Assembly: GCF_020536995.1 (NCBI RefSeq)
Contig: NC_068359.1
Location: 87,160,697 to 87,224,696, forward strand
DNA: 64,000 nucleotides
Direction of reading: 5' to 3'
Origin: Dreissena polymorpha
Taxonomy: Eukaryota > Mollusca > Bivalvia > Myida > Dreissenidae
Each line of letters opens with the position of its first letter. Within the stretch, counting starts at the first letter, position 1. Below the pieces are notes generated by a model. The model was not told the origin of the DNA and did not search any database. It saw only the letters and a program-made list of their open reading frames with translations. The translations under genes and the position numbers were made by a program. Of the stretch, positions 36,431 to 47,149 are shown piece after piece.

Positions 36431-39400
36431 CAACTCCATGAGTCATGCGAGCAATTCTTTTTTAAATTGTCAATCATACTCTAACGTATTCACACAATGG
36501 CTGCCACTTCAAATGACAGCCCATGGTGGGGGGGGGGGGGCATGCGTGTATTACAAAGAGACCTTGTTGTGGATTGTAGATAAAATATTAAGGGTTTTAA
36601 TCAGTCTTCACCTGGTAATTACAAACGAACAAGTAAAGCAAACGGAAATCTGGACACATTAGGTTTAACATGAACATGCACATGTGATCTAGTTTTGTAT
36701 TCAATGTATATGTTATTTTAATGTATTTGTGAAATGCCATATCTTAACGTTGCAATTAAAACTTAATATTACAGGCATGTACATGTATGTTACATTAAAA
36801 AAAAGTCTCAATTATATAACGCATATTTTTTAAATTACCTCTTATATAGCATTCTTATAATAACAGTATACAAGGTATTTACGTTTGTAATCGTGTTTTT
36901 AATAATGTATTTATTGTGCATGGTTAATTTGAATGGATTGTAATAGAAACAACTTCACCAAGTTATAAATCAGAGGGCACGTGTACGTACTTAAACTATC
37001 AAAATGTACCTGTAAATGTACGCTTTATATGTTGGGTCTCTTCTCCTATATCGCGCGTTAGTGTTTAAGCTTCTAAAACGCATATGGTGAGACCAATTTA
37101 AATGGATACTAAAATCTTGTTTCACTGTCAAGAATACGATACTCATCAATTGAAGTCACGTAAGCGTCCCCCATAACTTTCCGAACAAAAAGGCATACAT
37201 ATAGGTTCTGGCACGAGTTGTCATATCATACCATATTTAATTAAACGAGTTCAGGAATTTTGTTAAAAGGCGAGCCTTTGGCGAGCTTGCTAACGAATTT
37301 CCTGGACGAGACTAATAAAATATGGTATGATATGACATCGAGTGTCAGATCTTTTTATCACATTCTTTGAAATGAGCAAATTATATAAATATTTACGCAA
37401 ACATAATGATAAATCCTGAATGTTGTTTACATTTCGTGATGTCATTTAACGTTGCAACGTTATTTCAGCAAAATAACAAAATGCAATTGGTCAATAAACG
37501 AAAACTAAGCCAATGAAAACGCTGAAAAAGTCTTTTACACATGTGTAAGATACAAAAATATGTAATGGTTATATAACTTGGGAAATTAGGGTTTGGCATG
37601 TGATAAAAATAATTATTTTTAATGTTTCTCTAAATTTACGTTTGATTGATTACTTGTTTTATAACAGTATATTTTTGTAACTTTATGGCTAATATTTGAC
37701 TACCGTAGAACGTGAATGAATTTTTGAAAACCTGATCATGAATGGATCATTTATTAACAATGAAACCTTTGATATGCTATTATATAATACTAGTATCATG
37801 GATTTGAAACAATATTTATTTTTTATTTCCCAATATGTTTACTAGCACCTTTAAGAATACTGTTAGAAAAATGCTTAAAGCACAATATAGTTAAACCCAT
37901 TGATACAGGTTAAGTCTTCTTTGACATTCCTTACATAAAATGTCCCCTTATGATTTTAACTGCGTTAACATGATAATTGCATCAATGGATCCGTGTTTAA
38001 AAAGGTAAATTATGTGTGCAATTTCATAGTATTCTCACAGAGCATGGTGATTATAATAAAGGTCGTTGATGCAGAACGTAAGGGTTATAAGTCAGGTTGA
38101 AATTATAGTTTGTTTAAAGTTATTTTCTGTGTTTGTTGTTTTGTCAAAAATATTAATCATCACCTTTTTTAAATATCGAAATACCACATAAAAGGGACAT
38201 AACTGCGCTCGTATAAGTTACCACATAGTTTACGGATGAGAGCGATTGTCTCCCCTTTGTTGCAGCTTGTATATACCATAAACAAACCACTTTATGAGCT
38301 AGAGAAGTATTACTATTTCATATTGAAACACTGAAACAAAGTATACTATGATCCATTTTAATGACCAAAACGTGATTGATTCTACTCTGAAGCTCTTTTT
38401 AATAACTTTAAACGTGTATTGCATAATTGGTTGAGAATATACAACACTCATAAAGGATACGGCCTGTAAATGATTATTTATTACATATTTAATCTGAAGA
38501 ATCGCTTAATGAACGAGTACGCGGCGCTCACTTTCGCTTGTTTTCGGCATCATGCTGAGACTATATCAGCTATCAACATGAAACTTTTGGTAAGTAAATT
38601 CATTGGTACACGAGCTTCTCACGCGACCCTGTGTTGACCCCCTCTTCCGTCGCAAGAGGTGAATTTGGTTTGAGGTCAACATATCGGACCAATGGGGTTT
38701 CCTCCGGATACTACGGTACCCCCAACGTACCATATTGAAATTGATTCGTTTAGTAAAAAACTAAACAGCTGGAAACTAAAGATATATTTCAGATTTTTTC
38801 CGAATTTGGTGCATCTAGTAAGTTAATTAGGACGGAGTGCTGGGGCACATTTCGGGACCTCAAAACATGAAGCCCGATGTTCGAAAAGACCTCATAAACT
38901 TTCAAATACAAACTAATTTTATACCGTAGATACACTCTTTGTACAAGCGTGCGGTGCATATAAATCATTAATATGTACCATATAGTGTATTGCCTATTTA
39001 TATGTGCATACTTAATTTTTGTCATAAGCCATAAGACTTTGAAAGTTTTCAACTTCAAACTTCATATAAATCAGATATATCTATTTGATGAGAAGAGCAT
39101 GTACTACAATCGTTCATGTTAAGCGAACCTAAGCACCCATCGATTATTGATTATAGGCTTTCGATATCACCTCTCTGTCTGTGGTGACATTTTACGCCTA
39201 TTCAGTAAACCAGAATTTTCTTGAGCGACGCTAAATTCTACTGTTTTATGATCACTTGTTCGCAATTAAGATGCTCGAGCTATAGGACTGTAGATATATA
39301 CTTAAAGGCGTGTTTCTACCGGGCCGAGCCCTGCTTCCGTGTGGAATACGATCTCATATTAACATATACTGTCAGTTCATGTTATGCGGTTAATTACTGT

Positions 39401-40111
39401 TAAGATTACAAGAACATGCCATGAATGTGAACATTATAATTATGTTTTATATTGTTTTTCACGAAATGAAAGACCAATGACAGTGTCAACAACACAATTT
39501 CGCCATGGGTTTATTAGCAAAATAAAGTCGTCAAACAAATTATTTTCATGTGCATATGACGGACATATGTGGTAAATAAACAACAATTCTGATTTCTAAT
39601 GCAACATGAGGACGTAAGAAGATACGCTGTATGTCTTACAGTGGTTTATTTGGTTTATATTGAAAATTCTTTCTGATTTGTTAACAAGAAGTTAAACAAC
39701 GCTGAAACTGTTCGGTGTCCGTAGTGTATATGCAGATCAACGAGCATCGTGATTGGATATTGGATCGAAACTAGATCACGTATCCATAATGATAGTTTCG
39801 GCTCATATTAGAAGTTTCTTTAAGAATATTGATAATACACAATGACATATTCTTCGGCATTTCGCATATCCAAGAACATACCTTACTTAACTATAAAATA
39901 TATGAACCCAATTTATATATTAATTGTTCAACAATACAACCAACAACAAAACAAAAACAATAGTGTTGTTAAATTTTATTCAAAGAACACAGACATGTGA
40001 ACGTAGTATTGCTTAAACTTCTTTATCTTTTTTTACTGATTGCATATGTGCGCTAAAGAAAACAAGGACGAAAGGAAAACAAAAATGGAAGCATTCTAGC
40101 GCAACATTGTC
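36431..40111. other. Non-coding stretch with a hairpin element and a repeat remnant
   Basis: Contains the foldback element at 37211-37346 and, at about 38630-38740, a GGGTTTCCTCCGGATACT motif flanked by sequence I recall from a dispersed mollusc repeat. Around 37350 and 37600 the words TTTTTATCACA and TGTGATAAAAA form a loose inverted pair around the region. No gene is seen. Confidence 0.45.
37211..37346. repeat. Foldback (hairpin) element
   Basis: TGTCATATCATACCATATTT (37219-37238) is perfectly complementary to 37318-37337. Inner parts (about 37240-37268 and 37289-37316) and outer parts also pair imperfectly. The loop contains GCGAGCCTTTGGCGAGCTTGC (37270-37290). The whole 136-base segment would fold into one long hairpin. 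Confidence 0.85.
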
Positions 40112-40336
40112 TCATTTGGCATCGTCATTAGCCAAAATACCATGGCCAAGATTAGCCCCATAAGCATAGCTGAATCCAGTGCCAGCTCCAGCACCATTTT
40201 ACGCAACCCCAGGACACACATTGTCCGAATGTGTTGTACTGAAAGCATACGGATTGACTACAGGGCCACTATGCGATGGGTATCCAACAGCAACACCAAC
40301 TCCATTTGGGCCAGATCTTTGCTTGGCCTACGTCTG
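40112..40336 (-). pseudogene. Gly/Ala/Tyr-rich coding fragment
   Basis: Read on the minus strand after a good acceptor (CCTATTTCAG, ending at 40337), one frame gives RSGPNGVGVAVGYPSHSGPV, then NPYAFSTTHSDNVCPGVA, a stop at 40199-40201, then NGAGAGTGFSYAYGANLGHG and a second stop at 40112-40114. Such composition is unlikely by chance and recalls structural extracellular proteins such as byssal or matrix proteins; that is only a compositional comparison. Phases do not allow joining to the last exon of the gene upstream without meeting a stop. It may be the last exon of another gene, with a premature stop, or a broken paralogue. Confidence 0.5.
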
Positions 40337-40455
40337 AAATAGGAATTATAATGTTACAATTGTTTAAGTGAAACAACGTTATTCTTTATTAGCATTAATT
40401 CACGTGTGCTTGTCATAAACACATACTTAAAAATTCAAGTTTTGCCAAACCAGCT

Positions 40456-40461
40456 TTTATT
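40456..40461 (-). terminator. Candidate polyadenylation signal AATAAA
   Basis: AATAAA on the minus strand about 170 bases downstream of the stop codon of the small secreted-protein gene. In AT-rich sequence such a hexamer is not strong evidence alone. Confidence 0.35.
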
Positions 40462-40631
40462 GTATATTTATATTTTAATATTTATACTACACATATTTAT
40501 GTTTTTTTAATTGTAATTGTTATTCGACGGAAATTGCATAAAACTTGCACTTGCAAGATTACATTATGTTTGGTACATTTAAGAATACACGTTTGAAATA
40601 TTATTCATAAGACACGTAAGAAAAGTACTAT

Positions 40632-42738
40632 CTACGCACGTCTTTTTTTCCGCCCGGCCTGTTCTACTGTGCAGTTTACCCGGACATGCTTCATGATCGT
40701 CATCCCACTGCAGAACCTCTTCAGGTTGTCAGGTACGACGCCAATGTACGGAACTTCCTCAAAACAGTCGCCCTCCGCGGTCGTGACATTGGGCTGCAAT
40801 TGGGATAGGTCATGGAAAGAGCCGATTCATGCGAAAATAGATCTTATGACATATGCGGGCAGTACAGCTCTAGACAAGTCTGCCAAATCGTGCATTCTGC
40901 TTATGATCTATAGAGCCTGCTACAAAGTCACGCCGAGTTTTGCAGTCACGTATGTTTTCATAGTCTCATTAGCCGACAGGCTAGCTAGTGACCAGACAGT
41001 GCGACTCATATGACTATGTGCATGCGTATTGTTTAAACTGTCGAACAATTGGATATATCTTGTCTTTATAACAAAGTGTCATACCAGTCTTTACTGGTCA
41101 TAGGACATTTTGACTTTCCATGGATGACTTACGTATTCCTACACTTGCCCTACATATAGGTTGGTCATTTGGGGGTATACTGAATATGCATCAATTGGAG
41201 CTGGTAATTGAAACGAGGCATATTCCAGTTATTTGCAAAATCGGAATCATCAAATGTATCAAATCCTTTCAACGTTATGACATCACATACAGACGTAATT
41301 ATTTAAGTTGCTGTACAAGTTTTCACTTAAGTTAACGTATATGAATGAAAATTGGACTAGTTAACCGCATTGGAATGTTGACCTATACGATTTTCATTTA
41401 CTCAATATGTTTTATGCATAATGCGTGTAGAGTCATGACAATATTTTTAAAGCGGAAAGTGTCGTCCCTGATAAGCCTGTGCGGACAGCACAGGCCTATC
41501 AGGAACGACACTCTCTGCACATGCCTAAAAGCACATTTTCACAGAGCACGGCGCATATATATGAGCGGTCTTCACGTGTTCAAGCTTAGTGTAGGTCTAT
41601 TTACACGTCCGTAATTAAATAATTCTATATGGTAAAACCAATGTGACAAGCAAGTGAAAAGTCATGTTTTACCTGCAAATAAATAAATCTTAACAAACGT
41701 ATACATTCAAATAATGTACTTACAATTACGTCATATTAATCATTGAGGTTAATCATTGAGGTTAATCATGTCCAACAATACTTACGTCTACGATCAAACA
41801 GACACCTCTGTCTTGGACGAGAGCGACAACCCATCCCTAATTAAAAAAGTTTAAGTTGAAGATTCAAATTTATGTTATAGCATCATTCAATGATAATACT
41901 TGTTTAAATTCTTTTAAATTTCCAGCACAGTAACCAATTTGACATATAATGTAAATACATGAAACACATCCAATCAGCAAATCAAGAAAACGAATAGGAT
42001 GTGAAACTGTACGTACGTTCTCGTTGAGAATGTTCGATAGCAGAACTCCACTGCCGTTATACAGCATCAATTTGGCCCCATCTACTCTTGCCGAGAACCG
42101 ATTTCCATAGTCATCCGTAAAGCTGGATGGTGGTGGCTGTTGTGCAATAAAGTGAGTTTTCATGACGTAATTTGAAACAAACAAGCATGATACCTTTCCT
42201 AATGAAATTGTTCAAGTATTTGAAACTAATAACAGTGTGCTATTCTTGTGATATTTTTGTATTAAAGTAACAAATGCACTAAACAGCATAAGAGATTAAA
42301 CTAGTTATAGCAAAACATTGACATTTGAATGTTATACAAAACCATTACTCATAGAGCAAAACTAACCAACCTAAAAGAAAAACTGTTATCATAGTTTTGC
42401 AGTTATCCATTCAACACAAATGGATATTAATCTAAATTAAACTGCAAATGTATCAGCAGGGGATTAATATTAAGAGCTCAATGTCTTTGATATTCGGTAC
42501 AAGACAAATAGCAAGAAAAAACAAACACAAAACGTAACATAAATAACATACAAGATGCAAGTATAAATACAAATAAAGATTCACAATATACCGTTAAGCA
42601 GTAAAAGCAAAACGGTGTGAGTGTAAACCAAAGCAGCATACAATTGTTAAACATTTCAAGTACAATCTACGGTTTACATACCTCCTGGCCAAAGACTCCC
42701 AGTACGATACACAGCAAGACATCCGCAAAGTGCAACAT
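40632..42738 (-). CDS. Small secreted cysteine-containing protein, four coding exons, 129 aa
   Basis: Coding exons on the minus strand are 42682-42738, 42017-42136, 41786-41836 and 40632-40793. All four end or begin at good splice sites (donors GTATGT, GTACGT, GTAAGT; acceptors TTACAG, GCACAACAG, TTAATTAG, AATTGCAG), and every junction is phase 0. Exon one encodes a signal peptide, MLHFADVLLCIVLGVFGQE, starting right at the acceptor. Exon two is PPPSSFTDDYGNRFSARV and on to SNILNEN. Exon three is GWVVALVQDRGVCLIVD. Exon four runs from PNVTTAEGDCFEEVPYIG to CTVEQAGRKKRRA and the stop. The mature protein has four cysteines, enough for two disulfides, and NGS and NCT glycosylation sequons. A basic C-terminus preceded by Gly could be a processing site. 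I do not recognise the family; a BRICHOS-like fold is a weak possibility. It is probably a functional host gene. Confidence 0.75.
41458..41550. mobile_element. GTGTCGTCCC palindromic MITE (best-preserved copy), in an intron
   Basis: AGTGTCGTCCCTGATAAGCC...GGCCTATCAGGAACGACACT (41458-41512) is a near-perfect palindrome around GTGCGGACAGCAC. It is followed by CTGCACATGC and an ATTTTCACAGAGCACGGC motif that are also part of the family. It lies in the last intron of the small secreted-protein gene. Confidence 0.85.
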
Positions 42739-43044
42739 CTGTAATCACAACCAACATGATTTTTTATCCGACGCATTGAATAAAGGTTTACACAGCCAGG
42801 CTTAAATAAATAGTAAGGGTTCTTACAAGGTTTATTTTTTATTACGCCATCAGACGAGGGCTGCCGGAAAAAAAAACGAGTATTAAACTTAGCTTTAATT
42901 CAGGATTGCGTCGTTTCATCTAACCAACTCATAATATATTTAACACAATGTGCCCATATATTATTAAAACAAAACACAATTGAGCTATCAAAAGCATGCA
43001 TCATTATCATCCAGCTCAAAAAAGTACACTAATTGTTCACTTAC

Positions 43045-43072
43045 TGTTTCAGTAAGAACTAGTCGGAAACTG
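43045..43072 (-). other. Probable 5' UTR exon of the small secreted-protein gene
   Basis: About 30 bases below the TATA box, a short exon ends ACTGAAACA followed by GTAAGTG, a consensus donor (boundary at 43045). It would splice to the acceptor directly before the ATG at 42738. The left edge (transcription start) is estimated from TATA spacing only. Confidence 0.55.
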
Positions 43073-43653
43073 AAACACAAAGGGCTTTGTCCTCAGCTTT
43101 TTATAGAGAACGAGTGGTAACGAAATACCCAATCATTGACGGAAATTTAAACTGATTTACTGATAGTCATGTTTACCACTAATCTGAAATTCAACAAGTT
43201 CGCTAATATAGGGATAATACACGTTTTCGAGGGCATGATCATCTGCGGGCGCTCGAAAAATCCGTTCCTGCCCGAGTGCGCAGAACGATAAAAATTAAAT
43301 GCAACGAAGGCCGATGAGTTTGATGCGATCGTACACTTTAACGAAAATTATTGCTGACAGTTGTTTGAGTTTTGATGCTGTCCATAATATTTCTGACGCA
43401 TATTATGAATCAGAACGATCGGTATAACCGATTGAAAAACATACTAGCGCACGTAATAATCGCAAGGTAAAAAAAGCTCTTGACGGTTTCAATACTCCAT
43501 TAATTGTTGTTTATATAACGTAATATGTTAGGATCGCATTTCACAAAGAATGTGAAGAAAGGACATATCTCAAATGTCGACAAAAACATTTCTGAACAGA
43601 ATATAAAACATTGCGTAAGTCTAGAATGCAATAATGGTCCAGCAGATGGAGTT
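43073..43653. other. Intergenic region upstream of the small secreted-protein gene
   Basis: Holds the TATA box at 43097. I see no other feature. Confidence 0.5.
43097..43105 (-). promoter_or_regulatory. TATA box of the small secreted-protein gene
   Basis: TATAAAAAG on the minus strand, with a donor-bearing short exon starting about 25-30 bases downstream. The position relative to the inferred exon is right for a core promoter. Confidence 0.6.
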
Positions 43654-43806
43654 TCACTTCTTAATATTGGTTAACAATAACGTGTCCAGTATGCCTCGAT
43701 CCAGCACTTCCTTGAACACAGCGCCTTCGTCATTCGTTAAGCTATCTGGTGGAAGTGGTGGCCGTGTTGGAGGCAGGCTTACTGGTTTTGATGGTTGTGG
43801 AAGAAG
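43654..43806 (-). CDS. Terminal exon of a second, paralogous secreted-protein gene
   Basis: After a strong acceptor (CTCGTTCTTTCAG, exon from 43806 downward) the frame reads LLPQPSKPVSLPPTRPPLPP, then DSLTNDEGAVFKEVLDRG and ends LLLTNIKK with a stop at 43654-43656. The stretch PP..DSLTNDEGAVF aligns with PP.SSFTDDYGNRF at the start of the second coding exon of the neighbouring gene, in the same phase 0, which suggests a duplicated exon. The Pro-rich linker is longer here and the exon stops where the neighbour splices onward. Upstream exons were not found. A possible small exon with a GTAAGT donor near 44110 does not match in phase. It may be an exon of a truncated or pseudogenised paralogue. 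Confidence 0.5.
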   Translation of the reverse strand, partial: LLPQPSKPVSLPPTRPPLPPDSLTNDEGAVFKEVLDRGILDTLLLTNIKK

Positions 43807-44190
43807 CTGAAAGAACGAGACGTTTTTGTTAATACTTGTTTCGGTATAAGTGTATAATCTGATACTGTTCAGCAGATATATACAGGTTGATCTATCCTTA
43901 AGGATCTGCTTGCTGTAAAATGTCCATGTTTCAATATGCGATTTGAAATACAACCGCGAACGACCTTTCAACAAGAACAATTATATGCAAGTTAATCTGC
44001 AACTGCATCCATTCATTTTACAACAAGCTTGCATGTACAGTGGCTTATTATTTCTTTCAAAGCAGTATTGTGAATGTTTTTTGCTATTTGGTGAAAGGGA
44101 ATACTTACTTTGAAAAAAGGGCAAGTTAAAACAAGTTATGGCAAAAGGCTGAACATGGGGTTATTATATTTCATTAACACAGAGAAAAAA
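43807..44190. other. Non-coding stretch
   Basis: Lies between the paralogous exon and the minus-strand retroelement. A GTAAGT donor-like word at about 44104-44109 (minus) is the only thing of note. Confidence 0.4.
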
Positions 44191-47149
44191 AACATTCTTT
44201 AGATAACATAAACGAAAAACATGGGTACCATAGTTTTGAAATTATTCTTATATAATATCAGTGGAAGTAAATCCGCCAAACAACGTGTAATGGTGCTGAA
44301 ATCTTTTACAAAACGACGATAATATCCTGCAAAAGCAAGGAAACTTCGAAGTTCATCTGGATTTGTAGGTGTTGGCCACTTACTAACTTTATCAATTTTT
44401 TCAGGGTCAGTTTTTACTCGCTCACTGCCCACAACATTACCCAGAAAAGATACATTCTTTCTAAAAAATTTACACTTTTCAGGTGCAAGCTTCAAATTCC
44501 AAGATTTTAAACGTTCAAATACTTGTTCTATATTTTCCAAATGTTCTTTGTAAGTTTTGCTATAAATAATAATATCGTCAATAAAAACGACACACATTTT
44601 CATGTTTAAATCACCAAGACATTCAGTCATTGCTCTCTGATATGTGGCGGGCGAATTCGTCATACCAAAAGCCATTTTATTAAACTCCCAAAGTCCAAAT
44701 GGTCATAAAGTAAATGCTGTTCTTTGTTCATGTGATTCTTCTATTTCAATTTGGTGATATCCTGACTTCATGTCCAAAGTAGTAAAGTATTAAGCACCAT
44801 TTAAACAATCAAATATTTCTTCAAGTCTTCGCAAAGCATAAGAGTCTTTTATTGTTCTTTCATTCAAAATTCTGTAATCGACACACATTCTTAATTTCCC
44901 ATTGCGTTTCCTAACCAAAACAATTGGTGAAGCAAATGGTGACTTTGATGGTCTAATTACACCACATGAGTGTATTTGTTCTAAGTGCTCACGCACTTCG
45001 TCAACCATGCCAGGCGGTATACGCCTATGACGCAATTTAAAAGGTGTGTCATTCGTCAAGTCAATTCGGTGTGTAGTTTCTGAACACTGACCGATATCTG
45101 TATCACTTGTTGAAAAAATATCTTTATGTTTTAACAACAAAGTTTTTTATTTCAACAATTTGTTCAGCAGTAAGTAGATCATTATTTTCGATTACAATAT
45201 TGTGAACAATTTCTGATCTTTTGTAATCTAAATCACTTTCTTTCATATTTGTAATTTCCGTTGCTATGGTTACAGGTTGTAACTCCCCTAAAATTGCTTT
45301 AGGTTGAATAGCAACTGTGTTTGTTGTCAAATTTGACAATGTGACAAATATTTCATTGTATTTACCAAATTCAAACACATTCACAGAAGGTGTAACATCA
45401 ATGAAATCTGGAATGTGTGCATCAGTACAAGCTAAAGTTATAACACTTGAAGATGGATAAGCAATGTGTTTATCTGTATAACATTTAAAATTTCTTACTT
45501 CATTTGGCTTCAACAAAATAGTCTCTCTGTTCAAACTTCTTACAATTGCAATTCTGCCATTGTTTCTTTTCAAAGACTTTTCTCTCAATGAAATAGCTCT
45601 AAAGCTCAAATACCATGGTGTATGTAACTTAGCTTTCTGTAAAAACTGTTCACCAAATGTATCATGACATTCTTCCAACAATCTGTTCAAAATATTGGTT
45701 CCCAGAATTACTGGTACTTTTGAAGAATATTTTGTGTCGGGTTACACTAAAAATAAACAATAACTTGGTTTCGAACTCTCAAGTCCTTCACAAATGTGTA
45801 CTTCAAGTTCAACAAAACCAAGATATGGCAACTGATTACCATCAGCACATTCAATGTTAAGTAAATCATTCAATGGCTCCAAGCTGATGTTTTTAAAATT
45901 ATTGTAAAAACTTTCTGAAATGATACTTACGCAAGATCCAGTGTCTAACAATGCTCTGGTATTGATGTTACTTAACACTATACTTATCTCGCTGACCTCC
46001 CCTACTAATGTGGGATCTTTCATAGATTTCGTGCTCAGGTTCGATCCCCTAACTGGTGCACAGTCTAGTTTTGGACACTGAGCTTGAAAATGTCCAGTTT
46101 GTCCACATTTATGACAGGATCTGGCAAACGTAAAACTGGAGGTTGGCCTAGAGGGTCGAACATTTCTACCTACCTGACTTCGGAAACCACGCCTTTCCCC
46201 TCTATTGGGATAAAACTGTCCTCGCCTTTCACCTCTACTGGTATAGGGTCTGTACTGAACATGCTCATACTTACCTTTTTCATATTCAATTTTATCTATG
46301 CGTTCATTTAATTTTTTCAAAAGGTTCTTGATTTCATTTATCTCAGAAGTTTAAGGTGTTACTACTGGTTTACAAGGTTTTGTTTCACTATTCTTTTCAT
46401 CAATCAAATCCAATTCTAATTTTCGCAGCTCAATTTTAAAGGTATCATAATTGTTCACAGTATCATGTTTGTATGCTGCCATGTGTTTCAACTCTTTTCT
46501 CAAACCTTGGTATAAAACACCTTTCAAAATTTCAAAATCATTCTTTTTAACACCACCTACACCCACAGCTTTATCAAAAAGATCTTCCACTCTCGATGCA
46601 AAAGATGACACCGATTCATTGGGTTTTGTGTACAAACTTCTTAGAATAACTTCCTTACTTTCAATGTCAACATATACACTTTCTACTTTAATCAAAACTT
46701 GTTGAAGATTCACTCCAACACCTAGCCTCCTAAGACTTTCTGCTGCGTTTCCTTTGGCAGCCTTTCGTATACCATGTAATATTTGTTCTTGACTGAACAA
46801 TCCTTCAGCCAATAGAGAATCAACTTCAAATTTAAAAAATGGCAAAGAAACTTCTCCCTTATTTTGTTCCCCACTAAAATTTTGTATTTTAGGGAAATTA
46901 AAGGATGCAAACTGTCCCCCATGAACATTACTTTCGTTATCAGTATGTACAGGGTCTTGTTTTATAATAACATTAGACTTTGTTTTTGGCTTTACTAAAC
47001 TAAAATTGTGCATAAAAGTAGCTAAGTCGGCAGCTGTCTCAAACTCTGTATCAATATGAAGCTCTTCAAAAGCTTTCAATAATTTTAATTGAGCAGCGGT
47101 AACTTCAGTACCACCAGATGCTTCAATGACTTCAAATCCTCGCTAGACA

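Noticed and set aside
38574-38596. ATGAAACTTTTG followed by GTAAGT, a possible first exon with signal-peptide start
   Set aside because: The open part is only four codons before the donor, and no downstream exon in phase was found.
44060-44150. Small exon with GTAAGT donor that might precede the paralogous terminal exon
   Set aside because: Its length leaves phase 1, which does not match the phase 0 acceptor at 43806, and the encoded residues are unremarkable.
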